Numbered from the stretch's first letter, positions 24,717 to 34,397 are shown. The stretch is 52,932 nt of DNA from CAZWXH01 sp964637725 (GCA_964637725.1 CAZWXH010000001.1:1-52932), one strand, 5' to 3'. The notes: generated by a model not told the origin, from the letters alone. Translations and numbers: made by a program.

Positions 24717-25325
24717 TTACTTTTTAAACATATAAACAACAATAGTTATTGATGTATTAGAATCATCAGAATCTCCACCATAATTAAAATTAGAGATTTC
24801 TATACCTTTCATATCATCTAAGTAAGCAACAACATTAGATATTTGTTCAAATGTTCCTTTTACTGAAACTGTAACAGTCGCTTGAACTAAATTACTTGAA
24901 ATAGTCGTATCTTTTTCTTCTTCACTTTTATTTGTCTGATCTTGTTGGTTAAGTACCACATTAGCATCATTATTAATACTTAATGATATAGGTTTTAATC
25001 TATGAGACAAAAAAGCAGTTGTTAATAATTTATCAATTTTTTCATTACTCATTAATGGATTATATTTAGCAATAATTGCTTCATAATTATCCTTTTTGAT
25101 TTTTAATTGATCAGGAGCATCAAGATAATCTTTTAATTGTTTTTCTAATGTTGGCTTTTGAGCAACGATAGAATCATATTGAGCAGAAGTTGCTATATAT
25201 GAATCGATCGTTGGTGTAATCACAAAAAACCAACCTGCAACGACAATAAGGAAACAAATAAGAATATATAACAATCTTTTTTCTCTACCAGATAATTGAG
25301 CATATATTTCTTTCATATTACTCAC
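24717..25325 (-). CDS. pilO: PilO-like alignment protein
   Basis: 202 residues: a short cytoplasmic N-terminus, one membrane segment (LLYILICFLIVVAGWFFVI, about 19-37), a coiled coil (about 50-90), and a ferredoxin-like domain ending KGIEISNFNYGG. PilO pairs with PilN to link PilM to the outside. A Gln/Asn/Lys/Glu-rich linker (NQQDQTNKSEEEKD) interrupts the domain. It overlaps the PilN-like gene by eight bases. Confidence 0.75.
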   Translation of the reverse strand: MSNMKEIYAQLSGREKRLLYILICFLIVVAGWFFVITPTIDSYIATSAQYDSIVAQKPTLEKQLKDYLDAPDQLKIKKDNYEAIIAKYNPLMSNEKIDKLLTTAFLSHRLKPISLSINNDANVVLNQQDQTNKSEEEKDTTISSNLVQATVTVSVKGTFEQISNVVAYLDDMKGIEISNFNYGGDSDDSNTSITIVVYMFKK

Positions 25326-25965
25326 CCACCTTTTTATCTAAAGATATTTTTACATTAAATCCATAGTCAACTTTTGCTTGTTCAACAATAATTGGATTTC
25401 CATTTTCATCAACCAATCCAGTTGTATCTATTGATTTAGATTCATTGATCTGATATCCAGAATATGACACATCAGTATATTCACTATGTTTCTTTAAAGT
25501 TGTAACATATTTTTCAATGTTTTGAACATTTTGTGAAGTTAATGAAGCAGTTAATAAATTAGTGTTTCTATCAAAAGAGATAGTTTTTAATGAAATTCCA
25601 TTTAATAAATCAGTTTTTAGATATGTAATACTTTTCTTAGTTAGGGTTGGTAACCCTGATAAAGAATTATCTAATTGTTCTAATGAAGTATAAATACTTT
25701 CTAATGAATGAAGTTCATTATATGGCTTTTGATCAGTAGAATCGATTTTTAATTGAATGACTTCATTATCAAGAATAGCATTATTTAACTTATCAGTCAT
25801 ATCCATCTTCATTAAATAGATAGTCCCAAAAGCAATCGCAATAATACCAACTAAAATCATTGGAACAGCCATTATTTTCATTGTATTAGATAGTTGGGAA
25901 CTCCCATCTTTTCTATTATAAGCAGCAAGTAGATCTAATTCTTTCTTTGAGATCTTATAAGACAT
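25318..25965 (-). CDS. pilN: PilN-like alignment protein
   Basis: 215 residues with one membrane segment (IMAVPMILVGIIAIAFGTIYLM, about 31-52) after a ~30-residue cytoplasmic start, then a coiled coil and a small alpha/beta domain. PilN binds PilM through its N-terminus; the motif ISKKELDLLAAYNRK is not the usual INLLP but occupies that place. Position between pilM and pilO supports the call. Confidence 0.7.
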   Translation of the reverse strand: MSYKISKKELDLLAAYNRKDGSSQLSNTMKIMAVPMILVGIIAIAFGTIYLMKMDMTDKLNNAILDNEVIQLKIDSTDQKPYNELHSLESIYTSLEQLDNSLSGLPTLTKKSITYLKTDLLNGISLKTISFDRNTNLLTASLTSQNVQNIEKYVTTLKKHSEYTDVSYSGYQINESKSIDTTGLVDENGNPIIVEQAKVDYGFNVKISLDKKVGE

Positions 25966-25977
25966 ATTATTCCCCTC

Positions 25978-26880
25978 CTATCTTCTAAGTAAATATCCAA
26001 CTGGATAAACATAATTGTTAATATCAAATTGTTCATTATTATCTTTAACAGCATAAATAGATTTACTATTAGGTAACACTTTTGCTGAAATATCTAAAGT
26101 TGAACGAATTCTTTCAAATACATGACCTTGTATATCTGAATCTAAACCAAATATATAGATATCATTCATAATTTGATCTCTATGGCTAGAAGTCGCAAAT
26201 TGTTTTAACTGAGAAACAGTACTGACAATCTCTGTTTCAAACTCTTCAGTTCCCTTATTCGCAAAAATACGAGATCGATTTGTTAAACTATAATCATTGT
26301 TTGCGAATAAAACACTGACAACGTTATTACCATCAACATGCATTAAAGCATATGTTTTATCAATAAACCCTGTTAAATTCTTAGTTAATGATATTAAGAC
26401 ATTAACTGCATAATCAATAGATAAAATCTCAATACCAACATCACCAAAAGCATCAAGATAATCTTTTATAAATTTTCTTTCAACACCTACACATAATATT
26501 TGACTTGCTTTTTTATTCTTTTCATCTTCATTTAAAAAAGCATAATCAAATATTAAATCTTCACTATTACTATCTATTAAAGATAATTCATCTTTCACAA
26601 ATTGTAAAACTTCCTTTTGTTTCATCGTTGGAATAACAGCAGGTTTTGCTAAAATCTTTGTACTATCAACAATCAACTTAACTTCTTTAATTCCTTTTGA
26701 AGTTAAAGTCTTTAAAACATTTTTCAGTTCAATATCATTAATAATAACACCATTAAGCATTGTCCCTTCTTTTAAAGGCAAATGATAATAATCTAAAACA
26801 CGAACAACATCTCTTTTCATTTCTCCTACAACAACTTGTATATCTTCATTTGAAATATAAATAATATTTTCCTTATTCAT
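25978..26880 (-). CDS. pilM: PilM-like actin-fold protein
   Basis: 300 residues. No membrane segment. The pattern VKLIVDSTKILAKPAVIPTM, then DYAFLNEDEKNKKASQILCVGVER, and YALMHVDGNNVVSVLFAN, fits the PilM fold, with DGNN as a divergent phosphate loop. It would polymerise or dock on the cytoplasmic side, linking PilB to PilN/PilO. It is shorter than the usual ~350 residues. Confidence 0.8.
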   Translation of the reverse strand: MNKENIIYISNEDIQVVVGEMKRDVVRVLDYYHLPLKEGTMLNGVIINDIELKNVLKTLTSKGIKEVKLIVDSTKILAKPAVIPTMKQKEVLQFVKDELSLIDSNSEDLIFDYAFLNEDEKNKKASQILCVGVERKFIKDYLDAFGDVGIEILSIDYAVNVLISLTKNLTGFIDKTYALMHVDGNNVVSVLFANNDYSLTNRSRIFANKGTEEFETEIVSTVSQLKQFATSSHRDQIMNDIYIFGLDSDIQGHVFERIRSTLDISAKVLPNSKSIYAVKDNNEQFDINNYVYPVGYLLRR

Positions 26881-26891
26881 GTTTTATCCTC

Positions 26892-28085
26892 CTAGCTTCC
26901 TGCGCCAACACTTCCATATAATGAATATAACGGAAGCATAACTGAAATAATAACAATACCAATAATAAAACCTAATATAATAATCATTAAAGGCTGGAGT
27001 AAAGTTACCATCTTTTCAGTTGCCATTTCAGCCTCATAATCAAAATCATCTGCTATGTTTGTTAACATATCATCTAACTTACCACTTTCTTCACCTATAT
27101 AGATAGAACTTGCAAGCTTATCATCAAATCCATCTACAGAAGCAATGGCTTGAGATAAATTCATACCATCACGAACATTCTTAATTACTTCATCAAATTG
27201 AGATTCGATATAAGTATTATTAATCGTTGACTTAGCAAGTGTTAATGAGTTCAACATAGAAACACCACTTGTATATAAAGAACTCATACTTCTCGCAAAT
27301 CTAGCTGTATAAATAATACTTGTTAAATGACCAGCTTTAGGCATTTTGACTTTAAACTCATCCCATTTTAATCTAACACTAGTGACTCTTAGTGACATTG
27401 TAATGACACAAATTAAAATTAAAGTAGCAATAATAAACCATACCCAATGAGCAGTTAATGCTCTAGAAATCGCAAACATGACTTGGGTAACCATAGGAAC
27501 ATCATGTCCCTCAAACATTTCAAAGAAATTAGGTAAAATAGCAGTAAATACTGCAATAACAACAAATACAGTCACAACAACTAAGATCATTGGATACATC
27601 ATTGCACTTCTAACTTTTCCTTGAAGCTTATAATCTTTATTAAATTGAACTCCTAACTTTAATGATGTTACATCCATCATACCAGTAGATTCAGCTGACC
27701 TAAACATATTAATCATTAATAGAGGAAAAGCATTTCCTTGAGCTTCTAAAGCAGCTGATAAAGAAAAACCTTGTTGTAACTTAACATAAACATCTTTATA
27801 AATCTTTTGAAGAAGAACATTTGGTGTTCTTTTCACTATAATATTCATAGCCATAATTAAAGAAATACCTGATGACAACATAGTTCCAAGTTCTCTACAA
27901 AAATCAGATAAATCATTTGTCTTAATCTTCTTATTATTTGATTTCTCAACAATCTCTTTTGCTTGTAAAAGATATAAATTCTCAGAACGCAATAAAGCGA
28001 CAAGTTCTTCTCGAGAATTTGTCTCAACCTTACCATTAAATTTCTTAGAATTTATATCCTTTGCAATATACTTGAACATTGCCAT
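26892..28085 (-). CDS. pilC: Type IV pilus platform protein PilC
   Basis: 397 residues, normal for GspF/PilC. Two T2SSF domains: the first has FCRELGTMLSSGISLIMAMNI and the second FARSMSSLYTSGVSMLNSL; each ends in a membrane segment (about 165-190 and 370-395). It begins MFKYIAKDINSKKFNGKVE. It forms the inner-membrane platform turned by PilB and PilT. Confidence 0.95.
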   Translation of the reverse strand: MAMFKYIAKDINSKKFNGKVETNSREELVALLRSENLYLLQAKEIVEKSNNKKIKTNDLSDFCRELGTMLSSGISLIMAMNIIVKRTPNVLLQKIYKDVYVKLQQGFSLSAALEAQGNAFPLLMINMFRSAESTGMMDVTSLKLGVQFNKDYKLQGKVRSAMMYPMILVVVTVFVVIAVFTAILPNFFEMFEGHDVPMVTQVMFAISRALTAHWVWFIIATLILICVITMSLRVTSVRLKWDEFKVKMPKAGHLTSIIYTARFARSMSSLYTSGVSMLNSLTLAKSTINNTYIESQFDEVIKNVRDGMNLSQAIASVDGFDDKLASSIYIGEESGKLDDMLTNIADDFDYEAEMATEKMVTLLQPLMIIILGFIIGIVIISVMLPLYSLYGSVGAGS

Positions 28086-28097
28086 AAATTCACTCCC

Positions 28098-28865
28098 CTA
28101 TCTTAACCCAAACATTCCTAAATACATATCTAGAATACTTTGACCATACAACAAAGCAACAAACATTCCAAAACAAATATAAGGACCAAAAGCAATATGT
28201 CCCTTTTTATCAATCTTATGACTGATTAATAAATAACCAGCATAAATACCAGCAATCACCACAGCAATAAACATTCCTACTAATACCATTTGCCATCCTA
28301 AGAATAAACCACATACAGCAAGTAACTTGATATCCCCTCCACCAAATGAATCAGGAATAATCAAATTCAAAACATATAAAGGTGCACTAATCACAAAAAA
28401 ACCAATAGCACGATCAACTATACTCATATCCATAAAACCAATACTTATTAAAGCAACAAATAAACAGCTTATAACTAAACCATTAGGTATAATCATTATA
28501 TCATAGTCAATCATAAAAATCGCTAATAAAATTATCGAAAATGCAAAAGAAATCAATGTCATAGCATCAATTCCATACCTTTGGAAGCATAAACATGCTA
28601 AAACACCACCAATAAACTCAATTATTGGATATCTAGCCGATATTGGTTCACCACAAAATCTACATTTACCACGTAAAAACAACCAACTCAATACTGGTAT
28701 CATATCATATGGCTTTAGCGTATTATGACATTTTGGGCAAAAACTTCTCCCTTTTGTAAAGTCTAATTCCAGAGGTACACGATAGATGACAACATTAATA
28801 AAACTTGCAATACATGTCCCTATCACAAAAGCATAAACATATAAAAATATCATTATTGGTTCCAT
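28098..28865 (-). CDS. pilD: Prepilin peptidase/N-methyltransferase PilD (A24)
   Basis: 255 residues with about seven membrane segments. The N-terminal methylase part has the four zinc cysteines in CPKCHNTL and CRFCGEPI. Active-site aspartates are in MIDYDIMIIPNG and FGGGDIKLLA. It cleaves and methylates the pilins encoded around it. It lies about 70 bases after the major pilin, past a hairpin. Confidence 0.95.
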   Translation of the reverse strand: MEPIMIFLYVYAFVIGTCIASFINVVIYRVPLELDFTKGRSFCPKCHNTLKPYDMIPVLSWLFLRGKCRFCGEPISARYPIIEFIGGVLACLCFQRYGIDAMTLISFAFSIILLAIFMIDYDIMIIPNGLVISCLFVALISIGFMDMSIVDRAIGFFVISAPLYVLNLIIPDSFGGGDIKLLAVCGLFLGWQMVLVGMFIAVVIAGIYAGYLLISHKIDKKGHIAFGPYICFGMFVALLYGQSILDMYLGMFGLR

Positions 28866-28894
28866 TCTATCTTCCTCCCTATTAAAGTATGAAA

Positions 28895-28911
28895 CCCTCT
28901 CAAAGAGAGGG
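28895..28911 (-). terminator. Intercistronic hairpin after the major pilin gene
   Basis: CCCTCTC-AAA-GAGAGGG. The T-run is short (TTTC), so it is probably a leaky terminator or an RNA stabiliser giving more pilin than machinery. Confidence 0.7.
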
Positions 28912-28932
28912 TAACAATTTTAAATATAAAAT

Positions 28933-29379
28933 TTAAGGTGCAGCAGTAATAACAACATCTCCATTAGGAGTCAATACTGCTTTTTCTCCACCAGTAAAAA
29001 TAATTGTATAAGTCGTCACTGTTGAGACATCTCCGCCTGCAGCAAGTCCTGCTACATCGATATCTTTTATCAAAGTCTTCTTCCCTGTTTCAGATTTATT
29101 AACTTCTTCCATTGCTTTTTTTAAAGCTCCATCTTTACCTGTATCTAAGTCATCAGCAACAATACCAGCAGCAGAAGCTTGCGCCTTAGCTAACTCAGTT
29201 TGAGAACTAATAAATGCTCCTCGAGCCGTAGACATATATTTAGCATTATCTGCCTCCCCCATGTATTTCAATACTGAAGGCACAGCAACAGCCATTAATA
29301 CAGCTAAGATAACTACAACAACAATAATTTCAATTAACGTAAAACCTTTTTTATTCTTCATAAGTTTTTTGATATTCAT
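28933..29379 (-). CDS. pilA: Major type IV pilin
   Basis: 148 residues. Leader MNIKKLMKNKKG, then FTLIEIIVVVVILAVLMAVAVP with Glu5. The small globular domain is Ala/Gly-rich (AGLAAGGDVSTV) and lacks cysteines, so there is no disulfide-bound D-loop. First gene of the operon, with a strong promoter and GGGAGGATATT before the start; the following hairpin suits high expression. Confidence 0.93.
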   Translation of the reverse strand: MNIKKLMKNKKGFTLIEIIVVVVILAVLMAVAVPSVLKYMGEADNAKYMSTARGAFISSQTELAKAQASAAGIVADDLDTGKDGALKKAMEEVNKSETGKKTLIKDIDVAGLAAGGDVSTVTTYTIIFTGGEKAVLTPNGDVVITAAP

Positions 29380-29405
29380 ATTAATATCCTCCCTTTCATA
29401 CTAAA

Positions 29406-29434
29406 ATTATAGTCCAATTAATATATAAAAGCAA
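29406..29434 (-). promoter_or_regulatory. Promoter of the type IV pilus operon
   Basis: Minus strand -35 TTGCTT (29429-29434), 17-base spacer, perfect -10 TATAAT (29406-29411). No riboswitch is seen in the short leader, so c-di-GMP probably acts on PilB rather than here. Confidence 0.75.
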
Positions 29435-29578
29435 TGAGTTTCATTCAATATTAATAGATTTTTATCAAGTTTTTTTGTAATTTTCATAAAACTTTTTAAG
29501 TATCATGCTTATTAAGTGTTGAAAATGAAGTTATTTTGATAATATGTCATGAATAATTTTACTATAATAGAAATTCGA

Positions 29579-29608
29579 TTGCTATATGACTCAATGGTAT
29601 TGTATAAT
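29579..29608 (+). promoter_or_regulatory. Promoter of the GGDEF-EAL gene
   Basis: -35 TTGCTA (29579-29584), 18-base spacer, -10 TATAAT (29603-29608). It is divergent from the pilus promoter; the ~145 bases between are AT-rich with no clear shared operator. Confidence 0.65.
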
Positions 29609-29627
29609 GGAAACATAGAGGTGAGAC

Positions 29628-32624
29628 ATGATGACAACTCCATCAAAGAAAACAAATAATAACAATTATAATTACTCTAAAGACTGTGATTCTATGGTTT
29701 ATAGAGGAGATAATGTTAATCATATTAGAACATTATTTCATATGATTTCTATCTTTATTAAAGTTGATGATATAGCAACTTTTATTTTGGATGATAATCA
29801 AAAAATCTCTGGTTTTTATGATTTACATCAAACTATATTTGATAAGGATTTTTTTGTTTATTATCATGCTTATTTAAAAGAAGCAGAAAATCCTATTCAA
29901 TTAATTAATGAGTATTTTAATACTAAGAATTATATAGCGATTTGTTCTTTAGTGAATGAACAAGAAGTTGTTGGATATATTGTTTTCAAAAGAGTTGAAA
30001 AAGCTTTTAATATGGACGAAATAAATATAATGACTCAATGTTCTCATGTATACAGTCAATATTGTCTCGATATTAACCAATATAAGAATACAAACTTTGA
30101 AAAGAGTATTTATCATACAATGATTAATAACATTGATTCAAATGTCTATGTTACTGATCCTTACACATATGAAGTCTTATTCATGAATGAAGCGATGAAA
30201 AAGATTTATAATATTGAAAACCCTGTTGGAAAAAAATGTTGGGAACTTTTTAAGTGTGGTAGAGATAAGCCATGTGATGAATGTCCAGTTCCACGACTTC
30301 TTGAATCCCCTACTGATTCTTATACATGGGAAGAATCAAGTGATTATAACCAAAAGAATTATTTAAATCATGATTGTTTGATTGAATGGTTTGATCATTC
30401 TTTGGTTCATTTTCAACATTCTGTTGATATAACACATTTAAAGGAAATAACATTTGATGCTTCTTATGATGAACTTACTGGTATTTTTAATCGTAAAACA
30501 GGAAAAAGAATGTTGAAGAGTCAGTTGAATTTAGCAGCTGACAACAATAAAGAAACAATTGTTTGTTTATTAGATGTCAATGATCTAAAGAAGATCAATG
30601 ATTCTTTTAATCATTCAAAAGGTGATGAAGCACTTCGTCTTATTTCTTCACATGTCAAAAAACATATGAAAGAAAATGATGTTTTCTTTAGATTAAGTGG
30701 TGATGAATTTATAGCTTCTTTCTATGATTATAGTTATAGTGAAGTAAATAGTATAATGCGTAATACTTTAAGAGACTTAAGGCAATATGCTTTAAAGAAG
30801 AAGTTAGAGTATGATTTATCATTTTGTTATGGATTATATATAGTTGATGATTCTTACAATCTTACTGTTAATGAAATTATCAGCAATGCTGATGAGAAAA
30901 TGTATGAATGGAAAAAGAAAGCTCATTTAAGAAATGCTCAAAAAGAGTTAAAGAATAAACAGCCTATTGGTGAAGTCTTTGATTATAATGAAAAATTATT
31001 ATATAGTGCCCTTTCTAAGAGTACTGATGATTATATCTTTATCTGTAATATGAAGACTGGTGTTTTTAAATACACCCCTAATATGGTTGAAGAATTCAAC
31101 TTCCCTGCTCAAGTTTTACACAATGCTGCAGCAATTTTTGGCGCTAAAATTCATATGGCAGATAAATATGAATTTTTAAATGCTAATCAACAAATTACTG
31201 ATGGTAAATCAGATAGTCATATTGTTGAGTATCGTGCTTTAAACAAAGATAATGAATATGTTTGGTTACGTTGTCGTGGACATGTTGAATATGATGAAAA
31301 TAATGAAGCGGCTATATTCGCTGGTTTTATATCTAATCTTGGTCGTAAAAACTATCGTGATATATTAACAGGACTTTATAATAGATTTGAATTTGAGAAG
31401 GTTACTAATCAAAACATTGATGAAGAATATACTGTTATATTAATCAATATTAATGACTTCAAGAGTATTAACAATCTATATAATCGTGAATTTGGCGATA
31501 ATGTTCTTCGTATTATTGGTCAAAATCTTCAAACAATACTTGCTAATAAAGCCACTGTTTATAAATTAGATGGTGATGAGTTTGCGATTTTAACGAAGGA
31601 AACAAGTATTAAAAAAATTAAGAGTTTATATAATGAAATCTTGTCATATATTAATGAAAATCATACATATGATGATAAATCTTATATTCTCTCTATTACT
31701 GCTGGAGTTGCGCAAGCCCCTAAAGATGGTAATTCTTATTTAGATATTCAAAGAAGTTGTGAAATAGCATTACAATTTGGAAAACATAACACCAGAGATA
31801 AATTAACTTTCTATAGTGAAAAGATCAACACAAAAAGAACTTATCAAGTTCAACTTGTGAATACATTAAAACAATGTATTCAAAATAACTTTGAAAATTT
31901 CTTCCTTGTTTATCAACCAATTATTGATATCAAAAATCATTATATATGTAAAATTGAAGCTCTTTGTCGTTGGAAAGTTCCAATGTTTGTTGATATTGGT
32001 CCTGATCGTTTTATTCCACTATTAGAAGATACTGGCGATATCATTGAACTAGGATATTGGATTTTTGAAGAAGCTATCTCACATCTTAAAAAATGTTTAG
32101 AAACAAAACCTGATTTATCAATTAGTATTAATGTCTCATATATCCAACTCTCTGAAGGACAGTTTGTTAATAAGATTATGAATATCATTAATAAATATGA
32201 TGTTCCCTATCAAAATATTATTATTGAATTAACCGAGACATCAATCGCCAAGAATTCTCAATTTATCATAAAAGCTATCAACCAACTCAGAAGTCTAGGT
32301 ATAAAGATAGCTATGGATGATTTTGGAACAGGTTATTCTTCTCTTGCATTACTTAAAGATGAACCATTGGACATTGTGAAAATAGATCAATCTTTTGTTA
32401 AAGGTATTGAATCAAATAGCTTTAATCGAACATTTGTCAAACTTATTATTGAACTCTGTCATCAACTTCATCTTGCAGTCTTAATTGAAGGTGTTGAAAC
32501 AAAAGCTGAATTAGATGAACTTCTTTTACTGGATCCTGATTATATTCAAGGATACTACTTTAGTAAACCCTTATTAGAAGAAGAACATATAAAATCACTA
32601 CAAAATCAAGAAGTCACTTTATAA
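29628..32624 (+). CDS. PAS-GGDEF-PAS-GGDEF-EAL c-di-GMP enzyme
   Basis: 998 residues, no membrane segment. A GAF-like N-terminus (about 25-150) precedes a PAS region (about 155-270) containing a Cys cluster, CWELFKCGRDKPCDECP. The first GGDEF domain (about 280-430) reads SGDEF at about 354. A second PAS (about 455-575) leads to a second GGDEF domain (about 580-715) reading DGDEF at about 645. The EAL domain (about 735-990) has EAL, ELTETS, DDFGTGYSS, KIDQSF and EGVET, all expected catalytic residues. It probably hydrolyses c-di-GMP and may also make it or sense GTP. It is divergent from the pilus operon, so it likely tunes PilB through c-di-GMP. Confidence 0.93.
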   Translation: MMTTPSKKTNNNNYNYSKDCDSMVYRGDNVNHIRTLFHMISIFIKVDDIATFILDDNQKISGFYDLHQTIFDKDFFVYYHAYLKEAENPIQLINEYFNTKNYIAICSLVNEQEVVGYIVFKRVEKAFNMDEINIMTQCSHVYSQYCLDINQYKNTNFEKSIYHTMINNIDSNVYVTDPYTYEVLFMNEAMKKIYNIENPVGKKCWELFKCGRDKPCDECPVPRLLESPTDSYTWEESSDYNQKNYLNHDCLIEWFDHSLVHFQHSVDITHLKEITFDASYDELTGIFNRKTGKRMLKSQLNLAADNNKETIVCLLDVNDLKKINDSFNHSKGDEALRLISSHVKKHMKENDVFFRLSGDEFIASFYDYSYSEVNSIMRNTLRDLRQYALKKKLEYDLSFCYGLYIVDDSYNLTVNEIISNADEKMYEWKKKAHLRNAQKELKNKQPIGEVFDYNEKLLYSALSKSTDDYIFICNMKTGVFKYTPNMVEEFNFPAQVLHNAAAIFGAKIHMADKYEFLNANQQITDGKSDSHIVEYRALNKDNEYVWLRCRGHVEYDENNEAAIFAGFISNLGRKNYRDILTGLYNRFEFEKVTNQNIDEEYTVILININDFKSINNLYNREFGDNVLRIIGQNLQTILANKATVYKLDGDEFAILTKETSIKKIKSLYNEILSYINENHTYDDKSYILSITAGVAQAPKDGNSYLDIQRSCEIALQFGKHNTRDKLTFYSEKINTKRTYQVQLVNTLKQCIQNNFENFFLVYQPIIDIKNHYICKIEALCRWKVPMFVDIGPDRFIPLLEDTGDIIELGYWIFEEAISHLKKCLETKPDLSISINVSYIQLSEGQFVNKIMNIINKYDVPYQNIIIELTETSIAKNSQFIIKAINQLRSLGIKIAMDDFGTGYSSLALLKDEPLDIVKIDQSFVKGIESNSFNRTFVKLIIELCHQLHLAVLIEGVETKAELDELLLLDPDYIQGYYFSKPLLEEEHIKSLQNQEVTL

Positions 32625-32637
32625 AAAAGTGACTTCT
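32609..32637 (+). terminator. Terminator of the GGDEF-EAL gene
   Basis: AGAAGTCACTTT and AAAGTGACTTCT arms around ATAAA, overlapping the stop codon, followed by an AT-rich tract. Confidence 0.8.
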
Positions 32638-32735
32638 AATATTTTATATTTTGGTTATAATATGTAGAAATAAATATAACCATTTGTATTGATTTATTTC
32701 ATAGATGAATTAAAATATATAACAGAGGTGATGAC

Positions 32736-33554
32736 ATGGATATTCTTATAGATACAATTAAAGATACAATACTCATTATTCCTATTCTATTTTTAATGTA
32801 TTTATGTTTGGAATACTTCGAACATAAAACACTAAAGAAAGACTATTCAACATACTTATATAAATATGGTCCCTTATTCGCATCATTTGTGGGGGTTATT
32901 CCCCAATGTGGTTTCAGCGTCCTGGCAAGTTTACTCTTTATAGAAAAAAAGATAACTCTTGGAACACTTATAAGTGTATTCATAGCAACAAGTGATGAAG
33001 CCATCCCTATTCTAATCACAAATCCAGATTTCTATCCTTCAATGTTTGCATTAATAATTATTAAACTTATCATTGCAATTGTCATAGGATATATTGTAGA
33101 TATATTATTTCAAAGACAAATGTATCAAGGAAAGACTCATATCAAGATTGATAACCATCAACATTCATTAGTTTATGAAGCTTTAGTAAGAACAATGAAA
33201 ATATATATTGTCATATTTATGATTAATGTTATCTTATCATTCATTATTGAACTTATTGGAACTGATCAGTTATCTTATATTCTCTTAAACAATAGTATGG
33301 TTCAACCTGTTATTGCAGCTTTGTTTGGCTTTATTCCAAATTGTAGTGCAAGTATTATTATGAGTCAACTCTTTATGAATCAATCATTGAGTTTAGCTTC
33401 CTTATTAGCAGGACTAATTAGTAATGCTGGTCTTGGAATTCTTGTCTTAGTTCAAAACAAAGTGAGACCTTCAATGATTTTTAGAATTTGTATGATTTTA
33501 TTTATATCATCATTAATTATTGGTTTACCTTTACAATGGTTCTATCTTCATTGA
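32736..33554 (+). CDS. Predicted multi-pass permease, ArsP_2/DUF2899-like
   Basis: 272 residues, about eight to nine membrane segments. Two similar halves carry GVIPQCGFSV (about 52-61) and GFIPNCSASI (about 200-209), a repeated Gly-x-Ile-Pro-x-Cys motif, each followed by SLLFIEKKITLGTLISV or SQLFMNQSLSLASLLAG. This layout matches the putative heavy-metal or manganese/arsenic permease family. Substrate unknown. It has its own ribosome site (AGAGGTGATG) and terminator. Confidence 0.75.
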   Translation: MDILIDTIKDTILIIPILFLMYLCLEYFEHKTLKKDYSTYLYKYGPLFASFVGVIPQCGFSVLASLLFIEKKITLGTLISVFIATSDEAIPILITNPDFYPSMFALIIIKLIIAIVIGYIVDILFQRQMYQGKTHIKIDNHQHSLVYEALVRTMKIYIVIFMINVILSFIIELIGTDQLSYILLNNSMVQPVIAALFGFIPNCSASIIMSQLFMNQSLSLASLLAGLISNAGLGILVLVQNKVRPSMIFRICMILFISSLIIGLPLQWFYLH

Positions 33555-33567
33555 TAGACCATTTTTT
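33538..33567 (+). terminator. Terminator of the permease gene
   Basis: GGTTCTATC and GATAGACC pair with one bulge, then ATTTTTTAT. Confidence 0.8.
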
Positions 33568-33577
33568 ATATAATAAA

Positions 33578-33602
33578 AGATACTTGATAAATCCAAGTAT
33601 CT
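33578..33602. terminator. Terminator of the PHP phosphatase gene
   Basis: AGATACTTG and CAAGTATCT with a seven-base loop; the minus strand continues TTTTATTATA. Confidence 0.8.
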
Positions 33603-33611
33603 TGATAATCT

Positions 33612-34397
33612 TTATAATTTATGATATATAGGTTTCATTTTATCAAAAGTACAATAATATTCAAAACCTAAGTTCTTTAATTCTTTTAAAACAAAATCAA
33701 TCTTACATCCAACATGACTTTCTTCATGAGTATCAGAACCTATTGTAATAATTTTACCACCTAACTTTTTATAAAGTCTTAAGATATCTCTTGAAGGTGT
33801 TAAATCTTCTAACTCATAACGAAAACTTGATGTATTCACTTCAATACCTTTATCATGTTGAATCACATGCTTTAAGATCTTTGTAATAATATCTTCGACT
33901 TTACTATCAGGATAAGTCCCCTGTTGATCATATCTCTTAATCATATCTAAATGACCTAATACACTATAAGAATCAAAATGAGTAATCACATCATAGATAG
34001 CTTCATAATATCCTCTATTGTATTCTTCTTGAGTTTTTCCTTTTTGATACTCTTGTGTCCAGAATTCTTTATCACCAACTTGATGATTAGATAAGATAAT
34101 AAAATCAAAAGGATACATAGAAAAATCCCTATTGTATAATTCAATTGTTTCTCTTTGAACTCCAAATTCACAACCAAACTTTATCACTATTTGATCTTTA
34201 TACTTCTCTTTTAATGTTTGATAACCACGATAGTAATCTTCATAATTAACTACATAATCACCCATAGTTCCATAATCACTATGTTCAGTGATACATATTT
34301 CATCTATCCCTTCCTTAATTGCTTTATGAATTAACTCTTCTATCTCATACGTTGAGTCATTGCTGTAATTAGTATGCATATGATAATCTGCCAACAT
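33612..34397 (-). CDS. PHP-domain phosphatase, HisJ-like
   Basis: 261 residues. Metal-binding motifs of the PHP fold are clear: DYHMHTNYSND at the start, ITEHSDYG near 37, GCEFGV, LGHLDMIKRYD, EVNTSSFRY, and GSDTHEESHVG near the end. HisJ proteins dephosphorylate histidinol phosphate. No his genes are near, so the substrate may be another phosphate. AAGGAGG precedes the start. Confidence 0.88.
   Translation of the reverse strand: MLADYHMHTNYSNDSTYEIEELIHKAIKEGIDEICITEHSDYGTMGDYVVNYEDYYRGYQTLKEKYKDQIVIKFGCEFGVQRETIELYNRDFSMYPFDFIILSNHQVGDKEFWTQEYQKGKTQEEYNRGYYEAIYDVITHFDSYSVLGHLDMIKRYDQQGTYPDSKVEDIITKILKHVIQHDKGIEVNTSSFRYELEDLTPSRDILRLYKKLGGKIITIGSDTHEESHVGCKIDFVLKELKNLGFEYYCTFDKMKPIYHKL

Noticed and set aside
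18614..29379. Reading the pilus operon as a competence (comG) or type II secretion locus
   Set aside because: PilT, PilM, PilN/PilO-like and PilD are present, no secretin or comG-specific order is seen, and a retraction ATPase argues for true type IV pili.
29380..29627. c-di-GMP riboswitch in the pilA leader
   Set aside because: The leader is too short and lacks the GACGCAAAGC and CAGCCAG blocks.
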